Shown here: positions 10,760 to 22,507 of the stretch, one piece after another
Layout of the letters: every line of letters begins with the position of its first letter
Position numbering within the stretch: the stretch's first letter is position 1
Origin: Aselliscus stoliczkanus
Lineage: Eukaryota; Chordata; Mammalia; Chiroptera; Hipposideridae
NCBI GenBank assembly: GCA_033961575.1
Contig: CM066734.1
Span: forward strand, 84,962,501-85,026,500
Direction: 5' to 3'
DNA length: 64,000 bases
Position numbers and translations under genes: made by a program
The notes under the pieces: model-generated
The model's input: only the letters and a program-made list of their open reading frames with translations
What the model was told of the DNA's origin: nothing
The model's database searches: none

Positions 10760-11668
10760 GGCCAGCCAAGTGGCTCATTGTTTAAGAGTTGGCTTGGGAG
10801 CATGAGCTCTGAGCAGCAGGGCTACCAGTTCGGATACCCCATGGGCCAGTGACGCTGCACCCTCTCCAACTAAGATGGTGAACAGCTCAACCTGTAGCTG
10901 GGCTGCCGTGAGTCACTGGCAATGGCGTAGGCTGCAGCGGGGCTGCAGTGGGCTACCATGAGTGGCTGGTAGTCGGCGTGAGCTGCCATGAGCCAGCGTG
11001 ACTGGCTGTCCAATGGCCGGCGAGTGACTGCCTCACCCAGGAAGAGTGTAATGATAATGCCAACATGAGACAGTGAAGTGGTGTCCTCCACAATTAGACT
11101 GAAGAACAAAAGGACAGCTACTTGTCTGTTCCCCTTCCCAATTCCCCAATACTGTCCCCCTCCCCCAATTCCCCAATAAAATCTTTTTTTTTTTTTTTTA
11201 ATTTAAAGATTTTTTATTGGGGAATTGGCGGAGGGGAACAGCGTTGGGGAATCGGGGAAGGGGAACAGACAAGTTGCTGTCTTTTTGTTCTTCAGTTTAG
11301 TTGCAGAGGATGTTGCTTCACTGTTGGTATCGTCATTGCGCTCTTCCCGGATGAGGCAGATCGGTCGCTGGCCTCTGGATGTCGCTCACCGCAGCTACTG
11401 TCAGCTCACGCTTGGCTGCCAGCCGCTCACGCTGGCTGCGGGCCACTCACTGTAGCCTATGGCAGCCCACTGCAGCAGGGGCTGCAGCCCACACCATCAC
11501 CGGGGATCGCACAGCCCAGCTCCAGGTGGAGCTGTTGTTAGCTGTAGAGGGCGGTGTCACTGGCCCTCATGTGGGATCCGAACCGGGGCCGCTGGCATCC
11601 CCAAACCAGCGCTTAACCAATGCGCCACTCGGCCGGCCCACCAATAAAATCTTTAAAAAGAAAAAAAT
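10760..11668 (+). mobile_element. Long SINE, full length, split by a reverse SINE
   Basis: Head 'ggccagccaagtggctcatt' with B-box-like 'cagttcggatacc', GC-rich centre, then 'ccccaataaaatcttt' at 11171-11186. The tail resumes after the nested reverse copy with 'ccaataaaatctttaaaaag' (11641-11660). The outer 16-bp duplication is 'agaatcgtgtttatag' / 'agaatcatgtttatag' (10744-10759 and 11669-11684). Confidence 0.92.
11187..11639 (-). mobile_element. Long SINE, reverse, nested in the tail of another
   Basis: Near-complete reverse copy ending 'cactcggccggccc'. It is flanked by a target duplication 'ccaataaaatctt' taken from the tail of the forward SINE (11172-11184 and 11641-11653). Together the two form an inverted pair of roughly 430-bp arms. 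Confidence 0.92.
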
Positions 11669-11918
11669 AGAATCATGTTTATAGAAAAAAACTTGAGGTC
11701 ATACCCACTAGGCCCCACTTTCTTCTCAAGTGTTAACAGAATTTAAAGACACATTTCCACTCAAGTAGCTAGGTTCTGAAGACAAACATTAAACTTCAAA
11801 AAATTAAATAATTCAGAAATGCTGGGAGCATAGTAGAAAAGCTATGATTTTGCTTATTTAAGGCTTTTAGAAAAAGAAAAGATAAACTTTAAGGTGCTAT
11901 AGAATTATGACAATGCTG

Positions 11919-12025
11919 GACCGGCCAAGTGGTGCGATGGTTAAGTGCTGGCTTGGGAAGCCAGTGGTCCCGGTTCGGGTCCCACATATGAGAGCCAGTG
12001 ACACTGCCCTCAAAAAACAAAAAAA
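11919..12025 (+). mobile_element. Short tRNA-derived SINE, head-only form
   Basis: About 107 bp, from 'gaccggccaagtggtgcgat' to 'gacactgccctc' plus an A-rich tail. A perfect 18-bp duplication 'agaattatgacaatgctg' lies at 11901-11918 and 12026-12043. The undamaged duplication marks it as fairly recent. Confidence 0.93.
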
Positions 12026-12043
12026 AGAATTATGACAATGCTG

Positions 12044-12423
12044 TGAGAGGAAATAATTAACCACAAGCCAAAACTCACTTAACTTACAACACCGATGTTG
12101 CCATTGTGTGGCTTGAATAATTTTGTATTCTCTCCTCCTCTTTTGGATGCTTTTAGCGGTTGCTAAGGATAAATTTGATTACAAAACAAATACTCCAAAT
12201 CCAAAATACTTTCTGGAAACTTCACCAAAGTAAACAACAGAAACAAATGTCTTTCAACATGGTAACTGTTCCTTCTGGTTTCTTCTGATTATAGTTGTAC
12301 CCAGAGGAGCACAACTCAGCAAGTGGGTCTCTCCCTTGAGTGGCCTCCGCTTAGCTGGCACCCCAATTGCAGGCAACATGACCACAGCAGCTTATCTCCT
12401 CTCCAGATTTGTTTCTTCCAAAA
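12044..12423. other. Unique DNA
   Basis: No gene or repeat recognised. The interval at 11685-11900 before the short SINE is likewise unique. Confidence 0.5.
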
Positions 12424-12655
12424 AGAGAAGTAGTATAATGTAATGGGTAAGGGCTTTGGGATCAGCAATCATGAGCTCCAAATCTTACAATTTTCTGGAG
12501 CTCTTCAAAGCCTCAATGTCCTCATCAGTAAAAGCACTTAACAGTCCTGCTTCATAGGCTCCCCATGAAGATGAAATGGGATAAGATTTGTGAAGCACCT
12601 AGCATATTGTTTGGCATATAATAATCACTCATGAATGGTAGCTGAAAGCATACAG
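12424..12655 (+). mobile_element. MIR SINE fossil
   Basis: Recognisable MIR order: 'agtagtataatgtaatgggt' start, the 'ctcatcagtaaaa' core and the 'cctagcatattgtttggcat' 3' part. Diverged, as expected for this ancient mammalian family. Confidence 0.85.
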
Positions 12656-12789
12656 CCTCTGATCTAAATCTCCTCTCCCTTTTCTCCTCACAGAAAGGAA
12701 GTACTGGAAGAAGACACTACACGTGCTTTTCCTAATGCATCAAGTCATTCCCCCTCTCACCATCTGTTCTACAATTTAAGGTGACAAGA

Positions 12790-13222
12790 ATTTTTCATAA
12801 CCAGACCTTTCACTTTCTCTCAGTCTTATCTCACCATTTCTGTACTGCACAATGAATTTTTCCCAACTGTCCACCCACACACTCCATGAATCTTCAAGTT
12901 TATGCAAGTTGTTTCCCTCTGCCTAGAAGTCTCTTCTCAACTCCATTCCACCAAAATCCTATTCAACTGTTAGCACATGTATCACTTACTATGTGAATTT
13001 GAAGTACACCTCCATCAGCCCTCTGTGCTTCTTTCATCTGTACTCCCGTAGCACGTAGCTTTCTTAAGTCATGGGTCACCTTGGAGTTTAACAATGAATT
13101 GCCATGCGTGTCTTTCCTGGGAGAATGTGAGTCTCTCCAGGGCAGGCCCCATGCCACCAGAGCTGAGCCCCGTGTCTGGAACTAGGTCTTCAATCAAGTA
13201 TTTGTGATTAAAATGAATGGAC
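12790..13222 (+). mobile_element. L2 LINE 3' fragment
   Basis: Follows the L2 3' consensus: 'ctctgcctagaagtctcttc', 'agggcaggccccatgcc', 'gagccccgtgtctgg', ending with a 'caatcaagtatttgtg' tail. Heavily diverged. Confidence 0.75.
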
Positions 13223-13319
13223 ATTCATCTTCCTAGTTCTCCTATACATTCCATTCTTTCCCATTCACACCAAATCTCATAATCTCTACTGTGACATTTA
13301 CTGTCCTGAAAATATGACA

Positions 13320-13402
13320 GGCACTACATATATGTATGTCAAATCATCACATTGTTCACCTTATAAAATGTTATTTTTCAGTTATACCTCAATAAATCTG
13401 GA
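13320..13402 (+). mobile_element. Old L1 3' end fragment
   Basis: 'catcacattgttcaccttat' through 'cagttatacctcaataaa' matches the terminal segment of ancient L1M-type 3' UTRs. Confidence 0.65.
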
Positions 13403-14254
13403 AAAAATGAATACATAAATTACTGAAAATAGCCACTGACACCCTGCCTCAGTTTGGCTCCCCTAAAAAGCAGACTCTGAAATAAGGGTTTTAATGCAAG
13501 CAATTTATTTGAGAGGTGATCTCCAAAACACTGGAAGGAAAGTAGGGGAAGTGAGGTGAGGAAAGGGAGGCAGTCAATAGAGGTGAATTATCAAGCCAGT
13601 GTCACACGGGTAGCTGGGATGGATTTCCATGGAAAACAGTGTAAAAGAGAATTTTCTCACCTGAGGAGTAAGGGGGCTCAAGAACTCATCCACCAGCTCC
13701 AGATAGTGATTGATGAGAGCTGTTTCTGCTTCTAGCGAATGTCAATCCCCTGGCCCTTCCACCTGCCACATGCCCAGACAGAGTGGCCAATCCCCTGGCT
13801 TTAAAAAATATATATCAGGCAAAGAGAAGCAGATTTGGCCAGTCTCTCTGAAATGGTGAGTCTTGCCTTAGGAACAAGAGCAGGACACCAATAGTGGCAT
13901 CTGAGTACACCCCAGATATTGATACCCCTCTGGAAACTTTGGTACAACCCCAACAGTAGTAAGGTCCTAACTGAAACCCACTTTCAGTGTGGCAAACATG
14001 AATAAAACTTAAATAACAAAAATTCCCTTACCAGCAAGCCAACACTGACATAGTAAAAAGAGATTTTCACAAAAACTGCTTCTTACTTATAGCTTACTTC
14101 TAGGATCATGGGCTAAAAAAAATACATAAATGGATCATCTGAAGAAAAAATGTTCACAGACAGAGGTGACCCTCTCATCTTCATTGTTCTCAAAGGAAAG
14201 ATATTACCCTTTAATGACCCACTCCAATATTTAAATGTTCTTGACTTTGAACAA
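13403..14254. other. Non-coding, possibly an old unnamed repeat in part
   Basis: 13440-13990 has an LTR- or repeat-like feel ('gcaatttatttgagaggtga', 'gacagagtggccaatccc'), but I cannot assign a family. The remainder looks unique. Confidence 0.3.
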
Positions 14255-14475
14255 CAAAATGGCTTACATTTATTGGACATTTAATGTGCATCAGGGTGCA
14301 AAGCGGAACCCATATAACCCTCCCAACAACCTTATAAGGTATTTACTGTTATTATTTGTATTTTTCATATGGGAAAACTGAAGGTCAGATGAGTTAAGGA
14401 GTTGGCCCGAAGTTATAGACCGCTAGTAAGTGTTTGGAGCTGGGACTAAACCAAGTCTCTGAATCCAGTGTTTAT
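14255..14475 (-). mobile_element. MIR SINE fossil, reverse
   Basis: 'tacatttattggacatttaa', 'ttataaggtatttactgtta', 'ggaaaactgaaggtcagatg' and 'gctgggactaaaccaagtct' follow the MIR antisense consensus. Confidence 0.85.
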
Positions 14476-15794
14476 ATCTTCAATTTATATTCATTAAGTT
14501 CATTATCTCATCCTTAGCAAACAGAAAGATTCAGTTAGTCAGGACTTTTCATGTAATTTTTCTTCAAACTCCCTTTCTTTAAGCTAAATTATATTCATTT
14601 CTTTAGCCATCCCTCATGTATCCTGCTTTCCTGTCTTTTACTCATGTATGTTTCTCTCTCCCAACCTCTTAGTACTCTGTATTCCTCAATAAAATATGTC
14701 AACCTGCTGTATATACACACTGCATCTGATTCCTAGCAAATTTATAAATCACAAAACTATTGTTGAAAAATTATCTATAAGTATTTATGTTTAAATCTTG
14801 AATTAAGCTAGCCAAATAAAAGCATCATGAAATTACTCCAAGCTTTAAAAGTGACAGCGTGTGGGACATAAGGCAATTCTGAAGCAGAGAAAATGCATTA
14901 CGATCCTCAGAATAGACAAATGGTGTTTCTGGTCGTGAGAGTATTCTGATTACGCTCACAAAATAGGCTACCAAAGAATGTTCATTCTTCAACTACCACA
15001 TTCAAGGAAAATTATGTCTTAAAGTTGATTTATGTTTGCAAATGTATGGTGAGTTCTTTCAGCAAAGGATCTTTTCCCAGACTCCTTAAACTGGCAAAGG
15101 TTCTATTAATTTCATTCTGCTTCTTTGCAGTCAGATCTGGGGCACACGATATAGTGTGGCAAGTTTCAACTTTTCTTAAAAGTTTATCATTACTGTCACT
15201 CTACGGGTCTTAAACTTCAGCAGTTTCCAAAAATGTAACTGTATAATATTCAAAGTCATTAGTTTTTATATGCTATTTTTGAACTCTCTGCATTATAACC
15301 AGAATAGAAGAGGTTTAATGAGGGAAAGCACAAGTGCAGGGGATAGGTCTGTGGTACTTAACATTCATTCTTATATGGCCCTGAGTAAGATAAGAGTGGC
15401 AGCTACTTGTCCCCTTACGGCCTGAGTGACTCTTGGTGCATATGTTGGCTTCTTCGGTTTGACCTTCTATCCCACCCTTCTCCCTCCTGCTCTTTGCCCT
15501 AGCAGTGACCTACAAGGACTCTATCAATGAGTTCCTTGGCCTCTGCTTTTCAGTTAGGTTTGTGTTACCAGGAGCACTGATTCAATCTATCAGTCAGTTT
15601 TTAACATCATATTACAGAGATTCATTCATTCATTCATGCAGTAAATATCTATTGAGTAACAACTATGCATCACATTCTATATTAGTCATTGGAAATCTAG
15701 AGGTTGTTAGATAAATGTAGAGTTTATGTCTCATGATCCTAACATTTTCCCTTTTGAATTCATATTGAAAGTATTTTTCTACTGGGTTGTATTT
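14476..15794. other. Unique DNA
   Basis: No gene recognised. A short (ATTC)n-like run lies near 15621-15637, and 15655-15720 may be a scrap of an ancient repeat. Confidence 0.45.
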
Positions 15795-16650
15795 ATTAAG
15801 TAATTTTCAACAGATGAGTAGACACATAAAATATAGTATTTACATACAATAACATATTACTTGGCCATAAAAAGAAATAAAGTACTGATACATGATTACA
15901 ATGTGGATAAACCTCAGAATTATTAGGCTAAGTGAAAGAAGCTAGACATAAATGGTCACATATTGTATGACTACCGCTACATAAAATATCTAGAGTAGGT
16001 AAATCCATAAAAACAAAAAGCAGGTCCAGCCGAGTGGCGCGTTGGTTAGGAGCTGGCTTGGGACACCAACGGCCCCGGTTCGGATCCCACATATGAGGGC
16101 CAGTGACACTGCCCTCTACAGCTAAGATGGTGAACAACAGCTCTACCTGGGCTGGGCTGCCGTGAGTCACAGGAGACGGTGTAGGCTGCAGCCCCTGCTG
16201 CAGTGGGCTGCCATGAGCTACAGTGAGTGGCAGGCAGCCAGCGTGAGTGGCCAGCAGCTGGTGTGAGCTGCTAAGAGCCGCCATGAGCGGCCATCCAGAG
16301 GCCTGTGACTGATCTGCCTCACCGGGAAGAGCGCATAGTACCAACGTGGGTCAGTGAAGCAACATCCTCCACCCACAACTAGACTGAAGAACAAAAAGAC
16401 AGCAACTTGTCTGTTCCCCTCCCCCAATTCCCCAATAAAACCTTTTAAAAAAAAAGCACATTGGTGGTTGCCAGTGGCCAAGAGTGACTGCTTAATGGGT
16501 ACAGGGTTTTGTTTGGGGTGACGAAAATGTTTTGTAACTACACACAGGGAAAGTTTGCACAACATTGTGAATGTAATGAATGCCAGTCAATTGTACACTT
16601 TAAAATGGTTAATTTTATGTTATGTGAATTTCATCTAGATAAAAAGAATC
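15795..16650 (+). mobile_element. Old L1 3' end, split by a SINE
   Basis: Left part (15795-16022) has 'acttggccataaaaag' and 'ggataaacctcagaattatt'. Right part (16459-16650) has 'ggtggttgccagtggccaag' and 'tgtacactttaaaatggtta'. Both match an old L1 ORF2 tail and 3' UTR. It is older than the inserted SINE. Confidence 0.8.
16023..16449 (+). mobile_element. Long SINE, full length
   Basis: Head 'ggtccagccgagtggcgcgt', B-box-like 'cggttcggatccc', 'gccctctacagctaagatgg', GC-rich centre with repeated 'tgagtgg/tgagcgg' words, and the tail 'cccccaattccccaataaaa'. The duplication 'aaaaagca' lies at 16015-16022 and 16451-16458. Confidence 0.92.
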
Positions 16651-16989
16651 AAGCAAAGATAAGTATACTGGTTAGTCAGCACTCTATCAGCAAAGATAAC
16701 CATGAATTAATTCCAGCTAAAAGGGAAAAAAGATCAATCTTTTAATTTGTCTGTAAGCTAATTTTTGTCTTCATTAACCAGACAGCTTTCTAACTACTGG
16801 TTCTATATTTAAATTATCACTAAACCAAGAAATGAAGCATTACTAAGAGATCACACAAGCATTCCAGATAGTATACCATGTTTCATTATAAATCTTATAT
16901 TAACTTTCTGCTTTATATAATAAAAATACTCATGATAATAATAAAAAGCTGAAGATCCAAACAGTAACATCATCATGAACAACAATCAT

Positions 16990-17170
16990 AACATCTAACA
17001 TTTATTGAGCTATGGCCTTGAAAATCATTTCCTGCAACCTTCATAGGAACATATGAGGTACTATTATTACCCTAATTCTTCAGATGATGACCCTGAGACA
17101 CACAGAGATCAGATAACTTGAACAAGGTCAAAATCCAGTAAAAAGCAAAGGCAGGGTTTCATCAAGCAGT
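16990..17170 (-). mobile_element. MIR SINE fossil, reverse
   Basis: 'ctaacatttattgagctatg', 'tatgaggtactattattacc' and 'ccctgagacacacagagatc' match MIR antisense. Confidence 0.8.
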
Positions 17171-18197
17171 CTGTCTCCAGCAACCCAGTTGGTTAACCTC
17201 TCCGCTCTGGTGGGTCTGCTAAATTCTGTTTAGTCTCCCTGATGCCAGGCCATTCAAGCCCTAACAAAACTGAGGACCTAGGCCAAAAGCCAGATCGTGT
17301 TCAGCGGTAGGCCAGAATTCTAGAAAAGCTCAGGCTTGGCATGTTAACTTGGTATGCTAATTTGATAAACCCAGACACTATTTCTATCTAGTTGTTCTTT
17401 AATCTTAAATATATGAGCCTTTAAAATACTGTGAATGATACACCCAAACCAGAAAAATCTATTTTAAATGACCTCTTAATGAACATTCTTTTCTTTAATA
17501 TTTCTTGAATCACTACAATATCAAAGTGTAATATCTGTAGATAGGTTCTTCAATTTTAGACATATAAAAGTATGTGTATTCAGATATATTCGATTTTCCA
17601 ATAAAGACAAAAGCAGTGGGGCCTGTACAGTTGTATCACCCTGGACAGCTGTTCAGCTACACTTGACCCTGTAATCAAGAGGACTTTTGATCAAGAGGAC
17701 GTTTTACATGTTTCATCCAATTGACTTAATAGCAAAGCTCTATTATACCCATAGCATCAGTTCTGCATGATATATGCTATTTTTAAAAGTAGTTGTAAAA
17801 TAAAAATTCCATTTAATGTAATCCTTAGGAGAAATACGTCAGTAATATTATCAAGTGTAAGTTTATTGAAACTTTGAAGTTGCCAGACATGTGCAGCTGG
17901 TTTTAGCTCTTACTAGGGAAAACAATAACACGTAAATATTACCCTTCAATTCATGGGAATTAGAGCATGCAGTCATCACTTGGAATCCATTAGAATCATA
18001 GCTGTGACTATTTAAATGCACATTTCCCATGTATACCTCACATGATGTTAAAGAAAGAGTCAGGACAAAGTATACTGAACAATCCAAATGTGTCATAGTA
18101 CAAATGATTCTTCATCTAAAACTCACAAAGAAAAATATTAATCATTTAGACTACTTGGAGAATAAAAGTTCTAATTAATTACATATTCTCAATTATA
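17171..18197. other. Unique DNA
   Basis: No gene recognised. Contains a small tandem duplication of 'atcaagaggac' at about 17674-17699. Confidence 0.5.
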
Positions 18198-18210
18198 AGA
18201 AATACTTCTA

Positions 18211-18670
18211 GGGCTGGCCGAGTGGCGCATTGGTTAAGAGCTGGTTTTGGGATGCCAGCGGCCCCGGTTCGGATCCCACATATGAGGGCCAGTCACACTG
18301 CCCTCTACAGCTAATAACAGCTCCACCTGGAGCTGGGCTGTGCGAGCTGCTGCGACTGTGTAGACTGCAGCCCCTGCTGCAGTGGGCTGCCATAGGCTAC
18401 AGTGAGTGGCTGGCAGCCAGCGTGAGCGGCTGGCAGCCGCCATGAGTTGCTAATAGGCGTGGTAAGCGACCATCCAGAGGCCAGCGACCGATCTGCCTCA
18501 TCAAGGAAGAACACAATGACGATACCAACATGGGCCAGTGAAGCAACATCCTCTGCAACTAGACTGAAGAACAACAACAACAAAAAAAGACAGCAACTTG
18601 TCTGTTCCCCTTCCCTGATTCCCCAAAGATGTTCCCCTCCCCCAGTTCCCCAATTAAAAAAAAAAAAAAA
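18211..18670 (+). mobile_element. Long SINE, full-length reference copy
   Basis: About 460 bp. Head 'gggctggccgagtggcgcat' with A-box-like and B-box-like ('cggttcggatccc') motifs; GC-rich body with repeated 'gcggctggcagcc' words; 'gataccaacatgggccagtg'; 'gacagcaacttgtctgt'; then a C/A-rich tail and poly-A. The 13-bp duplication 'agaaatacttcta' / 'agaactacttcta' lies at 18198-18210 and 18671-18683. Confidence 0.94.
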
Positions 18671-18683
18671 AGAACTACTTCTA

Positions 18684-19040
18684 CATTTCCACAGTGGCTG
18701 AGACACACGTTAAACAGTGTGTTGGCTTTACTGTATTTGTAAATGCAGCATAGCAAAGTGACTGTCTCTGAGAGTTAAGAGTTTTTCCAGGCTCTAAAAA
18801 TTATTCTTAATGTTCTCACTATGATTAGCACAAAACAGACACTCAAGAAAAAAAAGTGTCAACCCATTGGAGATGCTCTTAATATGGGTGAAGAGATAAA
18901 GAAGATTAGGGAATATCCTGTTGTTTCTAGGATGTTCCCTAAAATTCATTGACTTCTTTTTATCTAGTTTGTCTCTTCAGACTTGTGCTGGGAAGAAGTC
19001 TGTGAAATTCTAAGTCCATGCTTTGCTCACAATCCCCCCC
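18684..19040. other. Unique DNA
   Basis: Nothing recognised. Confidence 0.5.
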
Positions 19041-19196
19041 TTCTTTTTCTTTTAATTAAAGTTTATTGGGGTGACAATTGTTAGTAAAGTTACATAAGTT
19101 TCAGGTGTACAATTCTGTAATGCATCGTCTATATATCACATTGTGACCACCCAGAGTCAGTTCTCCTTACATCATCATATATTTGATCCCTTTTAA
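19041..19196 (-). mobile_element. L1 3' end fragment, reverse
   Basis: T-rich edge, then 'aaagtttattggggtgacaa' and 'gtttcaggtgtacaattctg': the complement of a young-type L1 3' UTR, truncated after about 150 bp. Confidence 0.88.
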
Positions 19197-19691
19197 CAAT
19201 ACCCTTTTAAAAACAGCAATCCCACAGGGACACTTTCTGCAAATCATTGCTCTAATTCACACCATCTCTACTGAATGAAATCTACTGAGGACTCAGAAAA
19301 GCATGTCCAAATTAAAGGCAAGTTCCTACACAGTGTATGGAGGAGGCTACCACCTACAAAGTGGCTTGTATGAACCTGGCAGGCCAGGAACTTCTTCATG
19401 CTTAGTGACAAACAGACACCATCAGATTTTTTTTTTCTTGAGAAATACTAATTCTAGTCTTGGAAATTTGGGTACCCAAAGTGAGACTATATAGTTGAAG
19501 ACTCTGTGGTCCCTCCCATCCTTGCAACAAAATTTCATATCCTTGCAATGAAGTCTCATTACCTAGAATCACAACATATTAGCAAAAGAAGAGCTCTAAA
19601 TAATACAGGCAGCTTACAAGTTACTTCTAATTAATCAACTTTTAATGATGAGTCAATTTCAACCTAATGAACCCTGACTTTATTGTATAGA
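19197..19691. other. Unique DNA
   Basis: Nothing recognised. Confidence 0.5.
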
Positions 19692-19920
19692 CAAAAATAA
19701 AGCAGTGGAAAGAAAATGGACTTTGGGATCAAAATCATGTTTAAATCCAGATATCTTGAATTTACTATTTAATAGAATGTACCTATTAATAGAATAGGTA
19801 ATATCAGACAAGTTATAAGGACCCTCATTAAGCCTCAGTCTTCCACCTTTAAAATGGGTATAAGTCCTTCTTCACAGATTTTTACAAGAAGAGGAGCTAG
19901 TACAGGTGTCTGTCACAGAG
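19692..19920 (+). mobile_element. MIR SINE fossil
   Basis: 'agcagtggaaagaaaatgga', 'taagcctcagtcttcc' and 'aaaatgggtataa' follow the MIR sense consensus, with a small insertion in the middle. Confidence 0.75.
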
Positions 19921-22163
19921 GCAGATTCAAGAAATATTGGTTCTCTTTTCATTCCTGTCCCTGATTCCCTGTTTTAACTTTTAAATGTATTTATTTACCT
20001 CAAGATCCAAGTAAATAACATTCTCACTGCCAAATTTTAAAAAAGGCACTCAGGTATAATTAAAGGGAAAATCCTGAAGTACATACAAATGTTGAGAGTT
20101 GAGAAAGGAAGGCAAGACACTTTAAAATTGTAGCAATTATTATCTTTTGAATATCAATACTGGACTTTCTTTTTGTCCATTTTATAAGTGACATTAAAAT
20201 CAGGTCACATTTTTCAAGACTAACAAATGGAATTTAGAATAGGAAAATAGTCTCTTGTTCTATCCGTTTCCATAAGAATCCAAGAGAAATCAAAACATGA
20301 CCAAGAGCAACGCCACCTCAAAAACTCAATTTTCACCCAAACTTTGTCAAACTTTTCATAAGCTCACCTTTAGATTCAGATAAAACTCTTATTTTGTCTA
20401 AATGGGCCCATCTGATTCCCCAACTGTAAATTCAGCTCATGTTCTCAGAGTAGGATCTTTTCTCCCTAAGCCCTTCGCTTTCCATTTCATACCCTCTGCT
20501 GCTTTTCTCCAAAATCCCTATAACAAATATTAGCTTACATGCAAGGAAAAGCAAGTAGAGTTTCAAAATGGGCCAGGGGCAGCATTCTTAAAAATAACTC
20601 TGAGGAACAACACTCACTTATCCAATAAAAACACGAACAGAATTCAGAACAGTTATACTGTGGGATTTGTACGTTTATCTGCTTTCTGAAAAGGTAAAAT
20701 AAACATGAAAAATTCCATAAAATCCTAACCAAAAGTCACCTGCCATCACCACCGCTCTGTCCTTTCCAATAAACACTTGTTGGCAGAGGCAGCAGGGAAA
20801 TGGGAGTTTCTTGCCCCTTGAAGTGACAAGCACATTCTTTCCTCATTCGCCAAGCTGCTTTTCTCCCTCCGAAGCCCAGCTGTTCTCAAAACCCAGACAT
20901 TGTTCCCTTCACGGGCTGGCCTCTGGCTCGAACTCTCAGCCAAGACTGTTTCTCCCTGAAATCTCTTGGGAACACTAGCAGCCAGGACTTGGAAGACGGT
21001 GCCTACTTAAAGTAAGTTGGGTTTTTGGCAGAGAAAGAGGGAGAGAAAGGGGGAGAGAGATGAATGGGAAATATTGTGTGTCAGCACAAGAACTCCAACA
21101 ATTGTGTTTGGACAATGCCTGATGCTCTGGGGCTGCCAAGTGATGGTTGATGATTCTTATAGTTGTTTCCAGACTTTGAGGCTATGGATCTTTTTTCACT
21201 GTTGCTCGCAGCCTGGGACCCCACGTTCTGCTGTGGAAAATGAAAAATGCTCACAAAATAAGTATGTCTATTATGACTACAATTTCTTAAATTTATCATG
21301 TGAATGAAAAAATCCATAGGCCTATGGGACACTGGGGAAGTGGAGGGTGGGTGGGGGGTTAAGCCCATTCATGTATGTGAATAAGTTCCACCAAGGACGA
21401 TGTGAATTACTTCTTCATCAGAGATTATTAAGGAGTGAATTGTTTATGTTTTTCCCAATTAATAGTGTTCCTCCCTTAGCCAATGAGTGTGACAAAGGTG
21501 GGAGAAAATGGATACAAGGGCACATTTGTTCACTTCCAAATTGCAGGAAATCAACAATCAAAAGAAAAGGCAAATACCTGCAATTTTTTAGAAATTCTGG
21601 TTTAAAAAAAAATTCAAGCTATCCTATGCCCAGACTATCCCTCACTTGATAAGTAGCCAAGAATGAATTTTTTTAAACTCCAAACATAGCTGTTAACCAC
21701 TGTCTGCAGTGCTTCTTGAACATACGACACATTAACCTGTCATTAAACTAAGAGACGTTAGCCAAAGACCAGCTGAATTAGTTATAGATTTGGCGATGTG
21801 TGCAAGGAATCTAAAAACAAAGGTTTAAACATGCATATAGCCTATTTTTCACTCTCATAACTATAACTGCACACTGTCCAGAAGTGAGAATTCTGGCTCT
21901 TTCTATTTGTTCCACCATCCCAAGGACATTTCTGTCATCCACATGGTCTGAGATGATCTTCATTCTAGCCAGTGAAAGATGAGAAAAGGGAAATAAGGGG
22001 GTGGGGGGAATCCACCACTTTCCTTTATGAGTGTGATTCAGAGTTTGCACATATCATTTCCACCTACATCCCATAAACCATAATATGGTTACATGGCTAT
22101 TGTCTGCCTTTATTTTGGGCATGCATGCGCCAGCTAAATATCAAGAATTCTATTAATTCAGTA
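19921..22163. other. Long unique interval, no gene recognised
   Basis: The longest stretch here without recognisable repeats. 20740-21010 is GC-richer than its neighbours and is followed by 'aaagtaagttggg', which resembles a splice donor, but no convincing coding frame runs into it. Treated as non-coding. Confidence 0.45.
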
Positions 22164-22503
22164 CAGGAATCAGCAAACTACACCCATGGGCCAAATCTGG
22201 CCCACTGTCTGGTTTTAAGTGACCTACAAGCTAAGAATGGTTTTTACATTTTTAAGTGGTTGAAAAAAAAATCAAAAGAAGAATAATATTTTGTGATGTG
22301 AAAATTATATGAAATTCAAAAATTTCAGTATCCATAAATAAACTTTTATTAGAGCACAGCCATGCTCATGCATTTAAATGTTGTCTACAGCTGTTTTCAT
22401 GCTGCAAGGGCAGAGCTGAGTAGTTACGACAGATAGCACAAGGCCCACAAAGCCCAAAATATTTACTGTCTGGACTTGTATGGAAAGTGTTTTCTGACCC
22501 CTG
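22164..22503. mobile_element. hAT-type (Charlie-like) non-autonomous DNA transposon
   Basis: Begins 'caggaatcagcaaacta' and ends 'ttttctgacccctg', a degraded terminal inverted repeat pair (consensus of the type CAGGGGTCGGCAAA). The interior has 'ccaaatctggcccactgtct' and 'aagcccaaaatatttactgt', familiar from this family. The 8-bp target duplication is not clear. I do not name the subfamily. Confidence 0.8.
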
Positions 22504-22507
22504 CTTT

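Noticed and set aside
13440..13990. Possible LTR or other repeat
   Set aside because: Feels familiar, but I could not tie it to a family or find boundaries, so it is only noted in the interval description.
15400..15720. Possible exon with pyrimidine tract
   Set aside because: The short frame at 15505-15714 contains an (ATTC)n-like run and an ancient-repeat-like end, with no protein resemblance.
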